This document shows, in pieces, positions 50,112 to 62,600 of a DNA stretch of 64,000 bases. Source of the stretch: Camillea tinctor. Its lineage: Eukaryota > Ascomycota > Sordariomycetes > Xylariales > Xylariaceae. A program made the position numbers and the translations under genes. Numbering within the stretch: position 1 is the stretch's first letter; each line of letters opens with the position of its first letter. The notes below the pieces were generated by a model. That model was not told the DNA's origin. It did no database searches and was given only the letters and a program-made list of their open reading frames with translations. The stretch is taken from assembly GCA_022578605.1 (NCBI GenBank), contig MU394059.1:248001-312000 (forward strand), written 5' to 3'.

Positions 50112-51831
50112 TCATATGCTGTCGAGGTCGAACTCCGGTGTCCTCCGCCTCACCTGGATCTTAGTCTCCGGATCGAAGCTATCCACAAGTTCGAAAGCCC
50201 TCGGCGCAGGTCTCCCCTCTCCCGGAAGGAACCTCCACTCGTACTTGAGCAGCAAGTGACATAGCGCTATCTTGATCTCATTTGAGGCAAAGAACCGTCC
50301 TGGGCAGGCGTGCTGACCATGTCCGAACACCATATGTGATGGGCTGGTGGACACAAATTGCCAGCTGTTTTCCTGTCCCGGCTGTTCTCTCATTTTCATG
50401 AACCGGGCAGCATCGAACTTCTCGGGCTCGGGGTAGATTTCCGGATCCATGAAGTTGGACGAGACGATCATCCGGGAGCCCTTAGGTAGCACGGTCCCAT
50501 CGGAGAGCTTGATGTCTTGCTCGATATATCGGTTCATAGAAGCTAAACTTGTCAGCCTATGCATACTCTAACATAGAAATTGCACGAAAGAAGCTCACCA
50601 GTCGCCATAGGGTGTAATCTCTGTCCCTCCTTCAAAAAGCTATCCATGAGTCTGAGCTTATACAGGGACGTCTTAGCCCATCCGTTTTCCTTGATCACCT
50701 GTACGATCTCCTCGCGCATCTGCTGGGCGGCCTCGGGGTATTCGCAAATGTCAATAAGCGCTTGGCAAGTTGTCTCGGTGGTAGTGTGGATGGCGGCCAT
50801 GGTCAAAGAAAGCTGTCCAGCCACGAGGTCGATCTTCTCGCCTTTCCCTACTTCGTACATCCAGCCAATAGTATCCGCGACCTTGGGTGCCTTCTCACCG
50901 GCAGCGTGGGCTGCATCAACGATGGCCTTGCGGCGCTCAACTTCAGGGTCGATCATAGCACGCGCATCACGGATTGCCTGGCGCAGCTTGCGTGACTGAG
51001 GCAGCAAGAGATAGACGATGGGGCGGAGGAAGGCCGGAGCTGCGCGCATGAGACGTGCTGCCATAAATGAGTCGATGGTATACGACTTGGATATCTCAAG
51101 CCATCTTCGGTTGCGACACAAATCCGGTCCCAAGAAAACTCTCGAGGAGAGTCGTGCGACGACCTCGATTATGTCGTCCCTTATTTTTCTGGTCGTCCAT
51201 TCCTTGTTGTCGCCGAAGACATCATGCACAGAGGCGATGGTCTCGTCAACGAGATCATTCGTTATCAAGCCAAGCGACTGTGTCAGCTTCACACGCACGG
51301 TTTCCTGTACAAGGTGGTCATGTGTTATGCCCTGCTTATGGGGCTCGAAACCGGGGTAGTTGATAGGGAAGTCCTGGAATTGTCAGCGACCCCTAGGTAA
51401 TACCTGTAGGAATTTGAAATAAATACCTTAGCAAAGGCCTTGTTAAAGTTCAGCGATGGATGGCTGCGAAGCTCATTCGCAAATCGGTTGGGTACGACGA
51501 TTTTTGGACCGGTTCCAGTGATTACTTGAAAAGGGCCCGAGAACTAAGTCGAGTTATTATTGATGCCCATGCGTTTCCCTATTCCCCCTTTAACTGGGAC
51601 ACTTACCCTCTTCAGGCCTTCTTTGAGGACCTCGCGGCCACTGAACATCCAAGCCTTACGATCGCCTTTCCCCTCAATGTGAAGAACTGGGAGGCCAGAA
51701 AAGGGGCGGTCTGCCGTGATCAGGGAGTATATGACGCCGAAAATGATAGTAGCAGCAACTACTTGGATAGAGACGGGGAGCCCGTCGGGCAAAGCACGAA
51801 GGAGAGCCTCCATGTTGTTTGATGTTAACAA
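50112..51831 (-). CDS. Cytochrome P450 monooxygenase (ent-kaurene-oxidase-like group)
   Basis: Four minus-strand exons, 51607-51831, 51427-51543, 50599-51373 and 50112-50542, give 515 residues, normal for a fungal P450. An N-terminal membrane anchor (about 18-38) is present. The I-helix oxygen-binding segment reads AAIHTTTETT, the K-helix E-x-x-R is KEGQR, and the heme loop is FGHGQHACPGRFFA with C452 as the thiolate ligand. The FPINYPGFE and PxRF-equivalent DAARF blocks are also in place. P450s of this look hydroxylate terpenoid or other secondary metabolites at the ER. No terpene synthase, PKS, NRPS or other pathway gene lies nearby, so this may be a solitary enzyme. A second possible start (MEALL) lies six codons in. 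All catalytic features look intact. Confidence 0.92.
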
Positions 51832-52885
51832 TCAAGATGTGATACTACCCAAAAGCTACATATCAGAAGGAAGGGGGCAGAGGAGGAGCTTTTATGTGTT
51901 TGTCGTTCGTGGTACACAGGTCGTGATTTGTGGTTGTATTACATATTTCCTGGGAATTTTATGCAGAAAATATGACGGATCAGTGGCTTTCCGCCACGCA
52001 AGGAACTGGAGCCATTCCCGCATGTAATCATTCAATGACACTTGGTTTCGAGTTGTAATCCCTCCATCTCATTCGACCCCCTTGCTTAGGCAGACCCTAC
52101 TCGGTCTGATCAACCCGAACCCTGTACATAGATTGGTTATCTCCAAACCTACAAACCTGGGGGACCAATCATCACGAGGATATTTGTGTTGAACATGGGA
52201 TGTAGCTGACGAATACGGAATACGATTGTAGTGACTTTTAGCAGCTTCGAAACTAGTGCAGGAGCAACAAAATGAAATCACAGAACCACTACTACCACTA
52301 CCACTACTACTACATGCAACCTAACCCAGCAAGCTCTTCGGGAATTATAGAAGCGATGCCGCGCACTAAAGAATTTAGTAGATGTGTCGATAAGTGCCGG
52401 GAATGATTGGTAGAAACGAGGCCTCAGTTACCAAAAACGGTGGAGTGAACTGGTACTTGAATCATGAAAACTAGGATGATATAGGAAATACTACCAAAAT
52501 TACTCACAACCGACTAGGCCAAGCCTCGGGTAAGTATGGGGATGGAAGGGGGGTGGCTAGCGGTTTTGATTGATTGATGGGTTGGATGGGATGGGCTAAT
52601 AAGAGAAAGAGAAGAACGAAAAGAGAATGAGAAAGAGAAAACGAAAACGAACCCCCACTATCATCCACCATCCACTATTACTATTACTATAACCATCATC
52701 ATCATCCCCATCCCCCCCTTATGTCCCCTCTCTCCTGTGCATAACCTCAGACCGGTTCTTGCAGTCTCCCGAAGTCCACCGTAATGAAAAAGAACAAGAA
52801 ACTAGGAAAAGGGAAAAGAAAGAAAACACATCCATCTTTCATCCCATACTAACCCAGGTAGGCCACCCACAGCCCGGCGGCGACT
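51832..52885. other. Intergenic region
   Basis: About 1 kb upstream of the P450 and downstream of the aspartic-protease-like gene. It holds short ACT and ATC triplet repeats (52285-52310 and 52675-52705) and purine-rich stretches. No gene was recognised. Confidence 0.5.
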
Positions 52886-55068
52886 CTACTCAAACAGCGC
52901 CCGGCGGAATTGCATTCGCCGCACAGCGGCCCCCGTCGCCGTCGGCGCCGTCGAGTTCACGTAGACGGTCACGGGAACAGACACGGTCACGGGCGGCTCG
53001 AAGACCGTGGTGGTCCCGTTCGCCACCGTGACCGTGTGCTCCTGCGCGGAGGGACTGCTGGACGGAGATGGGGTGGGGGAGAAAGACAGGCTGCTGCTGT
53101 TGGTCAGCGGGAAGGGCCCCCAGGTCGAGGTCGTGCGCGCGCCGGATGAGGTGGAGGGTGGGCGCCGGCTGGAGGAGGATAGAGTCCCTGTGAAGGAGAG
53201 AGAGGTCACGGTGCTGCTGGGGTTGAAGCTCTCTGAAGTTGAGGTGGAGGTGGAGGTGGAAGTGGAGGCGCTCTGCGAGGAGCGGGATAAGGAGCGGGAT
53301 GAGGAGCGGGATGAGGTGTGGGAGTGGCTCGTGGTTATTGTTGTCGCCGACCGGGTAGACCTTGTCAAGTGTGCCGTGCTCGTTGTATGCGTGGATCTCG
53401 TTGATCGCGTAGTCAGTGTCAATGTTGGCCAATGATTCGACGTGCTGCTGCTCCCGGAAGAACTGGCTGTCGATGTGCAAGTGGCGGATGGCGTCCTAGA
53501 CGGCGAACACTCCCCGGGTTCTGAGACCGCAGATGGGCTATAATTGACGATATTGCTGCCGCAGTCCTGGAATTGGGCCATATACAAAGACTTCTGGTCT
53601 TGGTCGAAAACGACTACTCTCGATAACTTGATTAGAATCATTCCCTAGGTATACACTTAAAAAGGGGAAAAAGGTATGCTTACTATAGGCCGAGCCAAGA
53701 AAGTTGCTTCCAAGTAATGCTGGGTTGTTTTTGCCAGTTTCTGTTACTCCTAAGAAACACACCCCCTTGAACTCTAGTATGAATGATCTGAGAGGTACGT
53801 GAATGAGGGTATCTTCGAATCCAAAATCTATCGTAGCAAGGTGGGACCGATGGTGACAAGATACTTCCCACTGACCAGACGTCCGGTTGAAAGACGCCTC
53901 TGGAAACTTGTTGACGAGAGCCTTCAGGAGCTCCCGAGGGAGATAGGAGACCGGGGTGGTGGAGACGAGCGAGATAGGGTAGCGTGCTATCGGGAGCGGG
54001 AAAGAAGTATTGTCGCATTTGGCCGGGTTTGAGTAACCCATATATGTTAAGGGGATGTTGAAACTTATCGAAGTTAATAAAACCAACACCAAGAGGAGAA
54101 TTTCATGGCCACTTTCAACCTACGTGATCATGTTGTCATCCGCTGCTACATGGTCATTTGCTGTCAATATGACCGATAACCTGTTAAGCCACCCGCTGAA
54201 CTTCCGTCGATCAATACCTGAGAGAAGGATTTCCCCTGTATGGTTGAGTTAGTATTTAAAGCCAAGGCTTTAATTCTTTTAGACTTGCCATCATCAAAAG
54301 AGTCAACGTTCCCAAACGCAATACTGAACTGTCGCCTCGATACGACACCATTAGAGATAAGCTGGTCGAATAGAGAGTAGTTCGTCTTGACCCCATTACC
54401 GAAACCAAGACCCATGACACCGGTCGTCATGCCGAAGCTTTGGTTCGCTATGCCGAATATTCCATGCTCGATATGAGATTCTGCCAGTATACGCAGGAAT
54501 TAGATATATACGAAAGCCTTAGGGAGCTAGAGTAAATGCATGAACTCACCGGCAAAGATTATATTGTCGCTGTAGAAGTATCCCGAGGCCGATCCTGACC
54601 AGTAATCCTCCGTCCACGAGTCGGGACAAGAAACAGCCTCCGATGTGAGGGATTTCTGCGGGTCATAGTATCCCGAATATGAATGACATATCCTCTGGTC
54701 TGAGTAGTAGGGGCACTGTGGATTCACCCAGAGATCGTTTGAGCTTATATCCAGAGCGACGTAGACTTCTTGAGGCGGTATGCCCAGGTTCACTTGCAAT
54801 ATCTTGGTCAGTTATGATAATACAAAAGCACGAAGAAACCTAAGATGAGGAGTTATTTGATCTTACTCGCAACCGTATATCCCTGGAAGTCATATTGGGA
54901 CACGTCCGTTCCGTATGGCTTAGTATTTTTAGCCTCTCCGAGTATAGGTGGGCGAATAGACCCTGGGGCTGGTCGTTTCAGCGGTAGACGCAGATTTCCC
55001 CCTTCCGCGTGGGCAGCCCCCATTGCGATGCTAACGAGCGCAAGGCGGATTATGGAGGCGGGTGCCAT
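52886..55068 (-). CDS. Aspartic protease (A1, yapsin-like) homologue, probably inactive
   Basis: Five minus-strand exons, 54867-55068, 54550-54792, 54218-54480, 53684-54119 and 52886-53616, give 624 residues. A signal peptide (MAPASIIRLALVSIAMG...) opens the protein; an in-frame ATG at 55083 would add five residues. The pepsin fold is recognised by LGIPPQEV, DLWVNPQCP, GVMGLGFGN and the late LLGSNFLGSAY and VVFDQDQKS blocks. The first catalytic motif DTGSS is DISSN (D82 retained). The second, normally DSGTT, is VSTTP, so the catalytic Asp is V288. A Ser/Thr-rich stalk of about 200 residues follows, as in wall-anchored yapsins, but no hydrophobic GPI tail ends this frame. Residues 244-275 look frameshifted (see finding). 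It may be a secreted pseudoprotease or a decaying gene. Confidence 0.75.
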
Positions 55069-56775
55069 ACTGATGCAAGACATGATGTCGTCGCCTAGAG
55101 ACACGCAATCTTGAGAAGATGGCGTATCGGTTATTATATAAGAGCTACTATGCTAGATTCCAGTTACAACTCGCACTCCTTTCCCTTGCCCCTTTTCCCC
55201 TTCCCGGTAATTTTCAAGTCTGGGTTCTCTGTCGACATTTCCGTAAGTGCGATATTTCTGTACTAGGACAAGGCCTTGGTAATCCTCTGCTAGCGGACCT
55301 TGGTGAATAATTACAGACCATTCGAGTTGTACAAGAGGACGAGTATGGCATGGTGAGAGATAAGGTGAGATGGTTAATTTCCAATCCCATTCTACAGATG
55401 CACGTACGTGTGTAGGTTCATCCGGTACGACGATGCCCCTTTGCGGGAAGGAAAGCTACGGCGTCAGCGTGTTGAGCACCCGTCTCGTTAGTATCCTTGG
55501 TCACAGTGAGAAAGCCATAGAAATATCATCAAGGGTAACTCTTCATTTTAAGACGTTATACAGTGCTGAGATGGTCTAGATGAGGCGTGACGTAACGAAG
55601 TTATATTTTGTTGCACGAATCTATAGCCTCACGGAGATATTTGGGCTTCCCCCCCTCAGCCATCTCCGTAGAACGGTGAGATGCGACAATGCCCAGAAAA
55701 TATCGTCTAGGTCTTACGGATGAAGCACTCGTAAACGATGTTTGTAGACCTCAATCCCTAGGGGACTACTCAGTTCGGATGATTGCTGAGTAAATCTCTT
55801 GTACGTTAAGGTCGTGATACGTCGATCTCAGGGGCTTGTCAGATGCGTTGTACCGCATCGTGCGAGGCGACCTGAGTACAAAAACAGACATAATCTTGCA
55901 CCATGATACAAGGAACGGTAAGGTACCACGATGAAGACTGATATGGATCTGTTCGGTTGCCGGGCTTAGCACACTGCCATTTTAATCCTAGAGCCCAAAG
56001 GGAGCAAAATGAGAGATGCACCAGATGTCTTACATAGAACTACATCTTTCACGTTCGACATATTCCTATTTATATCTCTTCGGTGCCTGATATCCCACGT
56101 CTCTGCTATAATTATGAAGGGTTATGGCTACTTAATTACATTGTTCTACCGAGTTCCGACGGCTCAATGAGGTCTTACACATCACCATCATACACATTGA
56201 TGATCTCAAGCTAATTATATTCTTTGAATCAAGCTCGAATATGATGTTGTGAGACTGCATAATGCAATTTATCCAATAATTCTGTGTTTTATTATTCGAT
56301 GGATTTCTAGCATCGAATACCTACCCTATCATTCTCGTTGATACGAATGTAAATCTAGCTTCGTGCGGTTGAGTCTTTTCTCTACAAATTAATTCAGGCC
56401 GAAAAATCAGAGATTCCCGCCATCTCATATGCCCATAACCCTTTGTAGGTATTGAGTTTGGGATCATGTAGGTGGTGTAGGCTCTGAAAAAAAAAACAAA
56501 GAATTACTTAGAAAAGAATAGAATTTGCATAAATGAAAGGGTGAGAGCTTGCAGGCACTAGGGAACTGTGCATGAATAGCTAAGTTGGCACTATATAATA
56601 CCGACTATGGTGATATGAAGGGATCACAACGCTGGAGAAATCGCATAGTGAAGCAGGATAGAATAAGGATCACAGTGACGACGAAGCAATTATGTACGCC
56701 AATACATTCCTTCACTTTCCCAGGTTATCATACAAATCCAGACGCCATCTATATTCCCTAAACACGAGATCGTAA
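55069..56775. other. Intergenic region
   Basis: About 1.7 kb without a gene, between the protease-like gene start and the RTT106 stop. It is AT-rich and no repeat stands out. Confidence 0.5.
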
Positions 56776-58242
56776 TTATTCATCATCTTCGGCATTGTCG
56801 TCTTCTGCATCTTCTTCGTCGTCATCGTCATCGTCATCATCGGAGCTCGTTCCAGAACCCTCGCTCTCCCCTTCAGACCCGGGGTCATAGTCCTCTTCGT
56901 CCTCGTCTTCATCGTCCTGCAGTTGCTGCTCGGCTTCTAAATGGGCCTTCTCCAACTCCGTCATGTCATCGTCGCCTTGGCCGTTGGCATCTGGTTCCTC
57001 GCCGTTTGCGCCCTTCTTCCCCTTGGCATTTTCGGCCAACTCCCGCTTGGCTTTGCGCTGGTCTGCCATACTGCGATCCTGGAGCCTGTGGCGCATAACG
57101 TAGTTTTCATTGATACCGCCGTAGTCTTCCTGATCTAACATGGAGAACTCGATCTCCTCTGTTGCTTCTTCATCGCCCCCTTCGCCGGTAAACACCTCAA
57201 CAACCATGTTGAATGTGCGCTGCAGCACACTCGTGTAACTGACAGCGGCAATCCTGTCGAGGGGGATAAACATCAGAGGCTTTTTGAAGCCCCAGAAGAT
57301 GCCATTCTCTAAGAAGAACAAGTAGCCATCTTTCGACCCCCTGAATGCTTTGACATGGACTGCTTTCTCCTTGGGTCGGTGGGATTGGCGAACCATGCTG
57401 TGGAACTTGGAAGGATCAGCAGCTACAATCTGTACATTGTTTGCAGCTGCTTGCAAGCACTTATTCAATGCCCAATTGAATAGTGTTGTGTATGAATCCG
57501 CGACGGCGGAGGCAGCGTCGGCATTGGGACCACCAATCGAGCCTGGCTTCGGTGCAGTGGCTGAAACGGTGAAGACGAGCGGATCTACTGTAGAGGTGTT
57601 GTTCTTGGTTGGGAAGTAGGAATGGCGAGGGAAGAGGATGTAACTGTGTTGTATTTGGGTCTTCTCGGGGACAGGGAGATAGAACGCGTACTCTGCCAAT
57701 CAGCATTAGAATTAGTGGTCAGCCAGAAAAACAGAAAGTAAACAAAGGAGCCCATTGTGCGTACCAATGTCCTTCCATGAGTAAATTATGCCAGACACAG
57801 GGCTCGTGGTGCCAGGGGCTCTCGCGTATAAGTGCTTGGCAGTCAAGCAGAGGTCGTACTTCTTTCGTTGGGGGATGGACACCGAGATATCCTTGATTTC
57901 CAGCAAGACATTCTCGGCGGCTACCTCCTCAGCAGATATGGCTGTTGGTGTGGCTGCACCATTCGAAGAAGCGGCAGTTTGCGATTGCTCGATATCGACT
58001 CGGCGCCGCTTGTGGGTGGGTTCTGATGTTGATGGCTCGCCAAGCTGTTCATGGACGAAGCTGGCAATGTTGTTGAAGAGCTTGACGCGTGTTGGAGAAT
58101 CTGCATTGGCCAGTTAATTTGACTGTAGCAATTGGGCATCTGAATTTATTTACCTACCTGCAGCTTTTTGGATCCCCTCTAATATATCTGGTCTGGATTG
58201 GAATATGAGGTTTAGCCTCTGGGTATCTAGCCCGGACGCCAT
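56776..58242 (-). CDS. RTT106: Histone chaperone Rtt106
   Basis: Three minus-strand exons, 58158-58242, 57765-58100 and 56776-57692, give 445 residues (yeast has 455). The start [14 protein letters not shown] and the [14 protein letters not shown] helix lead into tandem PH-like domains. Recognisable blocks are [18 protein letters not shown], the [15 protein letters not shown] strand (here [11 protein letters not shown]), [23 protein letters not shown] and the RTFNMVVEV strand. The C-terminal 70 residues are almost purely acidic (Asp/Glu/Ser), a histone-binding type tail. Rtt106 binds H3-H4 carrying K56 acetylation and deposits them behind the replication fork, and it represses histone genes. 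It is divergent from VFA1, 592 bases away. Confidence 0.95.
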
Positions 58243-58834
58243 AACATAGGCGTGGATTAGATTAGGATTATTTGTTCCTGTTCTTTTTATATGGGTTGTT
58301 GTTGTTGTGGATTGAAAAATAAATAAATAAAAAGTTGATAGTTGTAAGTTAAAAGCAAAAGGCTGTGAAAAAAAAAAAGAAAAATAAGTTTACTAAATTA
58401 CAATGTTGTTCAGCCTTGGGGGGGAGATCAAGCGCGCACCCCCTGTGGGTGACGTACCTTGTCTGTATCCATCCGCTGTCAATCCAACCCCTTAAACTTA
58501 CTAAACTTTCACTAGCCACAGGCTTTAGGTAACTATGGCTTGGCAGATACTAATGGGGTTTATTTGTGATCGCAAGCTAAGATAACGATATATACGTGGA
58601 CTAAGCCACATCATGATCCACAGTGGAGCTGTCACGCCACACCTCCACAATACCCAAGATTCAACCCCACTTATATCACTTAGTCCACCATTGGTTCTCA
58701 ACTTGGACTTGGAACTTTCATTCCTACTTACTATACACAGTACCACACACAGCTAACACCTATTTTGACTGGTTAACTTGACTTAACCTGACTTACCATA
58801 ATATACCAACGTTATCTTGCTGTTTGAGTTCACC
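58243..58834. promoter_or_regulatory. Divergent promoter region RTT106/VFA1
   Basis: 592 bases between two start codons, with a poly-A tract (58365-58385), a GTTGTT repeat near the RTT106 start, and no specific known site. Confidence 0.5.
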
Positions 58835-59662
58835 ATGTCATTATTCCCAAATCTCTGGCATCACCGGAAGGTGGCCGATACCTCAGCAAAAGGCTGCGAG
58901 GTCTGCTACAAGCCTAGCACGAGTGTCCTTATCACGCCAGAGAACAAGGTCCGTTGACCAGCAGAGTTTCTGCCAGGCTTGTAAATCTCTGATGTATAGT
59001 CTTCCTAACCTAGCTCTCTCATTACTTAGGATTTCTTTTATGTATGTCCCAGTCACCTGAAAGACAAGGGCTTCTGTTCTCCTATCGTGGACCATGAAGC
59101 CGCAGCCGCCAAGAGGAAGAAGGAGATGGACGAGGAGCTCGAAAAGATAAAAAAGGAGTACGAAGAGAAGCAGAAGAAAAAGAAGGAAAAAGAAGCAGAG
59201 AAGAAGGATGACAAGGACAAGGAAAAAGAAAAGGAAAAAGAAAAGGAAAAAGACGAGGAGAAAAAGGAGGATACCAAATCCAACGATAAGGTAGGATCGA
59301 GTACCTTGGTGGATCTTACAAGAAAACAATACCTACCCAGTAACAACATCAGCCCATACTAACAACCTTATACACAGGATACCACTAAACCAGAGCAAAA
59401 GACCGAAGAAGAAGAACCCCGGATCTTTGCATTACAGAGGTTCATACCATACCTAACCCCCCCCCTCCCCCCCTTTTTTTTTCTTTTCTTCTCTACTCAC
59501 CTGTATCCCAGACAGGTTAGCCAATGCTAACCTGCACTACAACTTAGAACATTTTACCAGCAGCGGCTTGATCGAAAACGCCAAGCTGAGATGGCCAAAA
59601 AGAACCGTGAACGGCTCAGCAACCCCAACTTCTTCCCTTCAGTACCCAAAGGCATGCCATAG
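58835..59662 (+). CDS. VFA1: Vps4-associated protein Vfa1
   Basis: Four exons, 58835-58948, 59030-59290, 59378-59439 and 59548-59662, give 183 residues. The N terminus has a zinc-finger-like pattern (CEVC at 21-24 and FFYVCPSHLKD at about 40-50), the family signature. The middle is a long Lys/Glu coiled coil (about 60-125), and the C terminus ends with the RLDRKRQAEMAKKNRERL and NPNFFPSVP blocks. Vfa1 binds the MIT domain of the ESCRT disassembly ATPase Vps4 at endosomes and stimulates it. The last junction is chosen at the AACTTAG acceptor because it alone gives the family reading TFYQQRLDRKR. The donor there (GTTCAT) is weak, and a poly-pyrimidine tract lies inside this intron. Confidence 0.9.
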
Positions 59663-62600
59663 GACAACCCACTGATTTATATCAGCCATGCAGCAAAGCG
59701 CATTAGCCCCGGAACTAGAAACCTGCAGGTCTGATTTATGCTTCACCGACTACGCTGGATAGCTCGGATATTTCTATGCATTCCTCATGTCTATAACCCA
59801 TAATGCATCGAGAGAGAAACTCTAGAAGGTGTACTCGATACCTCCTATGGCGGTACCGCACCTTCACCCCCCTTTTCCCTTTTCCCACCAGGCTACCTAC
59901 CTACTACATAGCCCCGAACCCCGGTCACAGAATGCCTTGCTACTTGGTGAAAGCCCGCCATAACGTACGCTAAATTGTTGGCTGGGCAAGAACGTATACA
60001 TATCGACGCCGTTGCAATTGGTTGTGTGCTAGAAGCCATGCTGTTTTGGCAGGGAGCAGCGGCGCGGGCCTCTACCTTCCCCTATGCGTATAGCACCCTA
60101 TTGATGTATACCAGCTTCCAGCTTTCTGTTATATACACCCCCCTTTATACCCATTCAGACCCAAGTCTATCTCAACGTCAACCTCGCTGTGCCCGGGTGT
60201 TGCGGAGTCTCTGGAAAGAGGGGGGGGGTCAGGCTGAATGGCGTCATCACATGATTCTGCCCTACAGCACGCCTTACAGCACACCAGCTTGGGACAGAAG
60301 TAAATCCCGCAGTGACATTTCCTAGCTCTGTCTAGCGTTCCGTACTCCAGCTTCATTCAGCTTGAGTCTGTTCAGAAGCTAATACGCAATTGTTAACCAC
60401 CATTTCCCTCTTGCCAGCCACCTGTATCCTGAAGTACTTATCGGACCAGAAGTTCTCCATGTGAGCTGACGGGCAGTCGATCTCGAGGGCTGGGCTTCCC
60501 CACTCGCATCAGTTGATGTCTACATATCACTTCACCACAGCCGAGAGACTAAGTCACTGAGTCTACACCCCTCAAGATTAGTGCTTACTTTTGCGTCAGC
60601 GTACAGTGGCACAGGCGACCACCCACGACAGGAAGGTATCCAGTCGTGAGCAGCTAGGAACTGCATTGACGTTGCAATACATACCTAGGATTGGCTGATA
60701 TAACGGTCACCGCCCGCTTTCGATGGACCGGCATAATCATCTCATGATTGCGTTAAAATGCCTTCGCCAACAAAATAAGGACAGCTGTTTGTCATTATGC
60801 CCTTGTCCTCCTCTTATTAGGCATCATTGCCTGCACTGCCCGGGACACATTATACATGCTTTTTTTTTTTTTTTTTTGGTGTTTTACAACGAACAGGACG
60901 ATCGTCCTGCCGGTATGCAGGTTGAATCAACGCCGCTCGTTGCAGCCCGCACCGGTCCAAGGTCACCGAAACCGCCTTGCTCAGGCAGTATTCCGTGAAA
61001 CCAAGTATCCAACCCAACGTTCGACACGCATGTCGTCGTTCATAGCTGTGCAACCGTTGTTACTCTTTCAACGGAATACAATACTTGCGGCGTGGTGTCA
61101 GCCTTACAAAACGTAGTACAATGCTCCTTCAAATCTCGTCAATCTTAGCTCATCAGCCACCTCCGGGTTTGAATCGCGATCATCTTGGATCCACCATTTC
61201 ACGGTGATCTGCCGGCCGACCATCTGCAGGACTAAGAAGCAAGCAAGGTCTTTGGCAATGCTACTATGTCTATCCCGTTGTCCATACCATCCCATCATCT
61301 CCTGTGATCACATGCCATTCCCTCCCACTTACCCGCTCTGACGTGGGGTGGAATTCTTACTTATCCGCATTCTTGAATGCCCTTACCTTAGGTCATGTTC
61401 CCTGATCTGTTGCTTATCCTCGGCAACCTTGCAGAAGTCTTTTTATGTAGTTGTCAAAGCGTGTAGATCTGATATATTCTAGGCTGAACCTACATGAAGC
61501 CTTGCCACCTACCGGAATCAGTAAAGAGCTTGGACTCAATATCGTAGAGTTGTATGGGATTTTGCCAAATATACTGGCCATTGCCTGATATTCCATATCA
61601 TCTGAGCGGGTATATCAACTTAGTTCCCCCTCCCTTCCCACCACTAACGAGGCATGTAATATTATTAGTAGTTAGAAACACAAAAAAGCAAGGAATGTGA
61701 ATATGTAATATAATTCTCCACACTCAACCGCCGAATCATGAATATCCCCCCTTTTTTTTTATTTTTCATTTCCTTTTTTCCAAACTGCATCCCTTGGGGT
61801 AGTCCGCAATATATCAAATCACCGAACAACCTATGAGAAGAGAATTTCGTAACTCGCTTGACTCTGCATATATGAAATTTGTAAAAAAAAAACAAAAAAA
61901 AAACACAAATGCACGTCATCATTTCTCGGTATTACAACGTCTAGGGTCAAGAGACAACAAACCTGCGATGCATGTAACGGACGGGGGATAGCCCCGTATG
62001 GAGGAGGAGGTACTTGCTTGTTTGGTTACCATACGACCTCTTTGGGCATCATCTTATCTCCGAAGGTCGTCGAGATATAATTTCCGTGCCGTCTTCGGCT
62101 ATAGGGGTTTCTAGTTCACTACTCGTTTAGACGAGAACTATGGATACAGAGATATCAGGGAATTAGCTCCGGGTTTGGGTTTCTTTTCCTTTATTTTAGT
62201 ACGAAGTAGGTGAAAGTGTGTAATACAGTTCTAATTCTGTCTGTGCCTGACTTACACTAGGGGGGTAAATGCAGAATGTACTTGCACAAAGTCTTTAGAT
62301 CGTGATGGCACTTCAATAAATTGTCTGGATTAGCTGAAAGGGGGAATAATAATTAACCTGTTATACTTGACCAATTCCTTCGTGTCTTGTTCAATACATG
62401 AACCTAGAGCGATAACTCCGGACAAGACTGAGCTCTGCCCTAACCCCTAACCCCTGAATCTCCGTACAAGGGACAGACAACTCGATCCTTCTATACCAAC
62501 GACATGTTATAGAACTATGACTAGTGACTTCTGGGCTCTGTAATTAGACTATAATTTGGCTTTGTACTCAAGCTGGGCTATGTGCGTACCTAGGTATATA

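Noticed and set aside
52890..53480. A 196-codon overlapping minus-strand ORF rich in His, Leu and Arg over the protease stalk
   Set aside because: It is the out-of-frame shadow of the Ser/Thr-rich repeat region; the protease frame continues through VVFDQDQKS, the expected family sequence.
50112..55068. Secondary-metabolite cluster around the P450
   Set aside because: No backbone enzyme, transporter, regulator or tailoring gene lies next to it; its neighbours are a protease-like gene and an unknown membrane protein.
59440..59547. Possible second nested intron in VFA1 (GTTCAT...ACAG followed by GTTAGC...TTAG)
   Set aside because: The outer piece would be only about 33 nt, too short to splice; one 108-nt intron explains the frame.
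61104..61298. tRNA-like TTTGAATCGC motif near 61170
   Set aside because: No matching A box at the right distance, and no acceptor or T-stem pairing could be found.
62439..62455. CCCTAACCCCTAACCCC, telomere-like
   Set aside because: Only two imperfect units within unique sequence, so there is no evidence of a telomere or an interstitial array.
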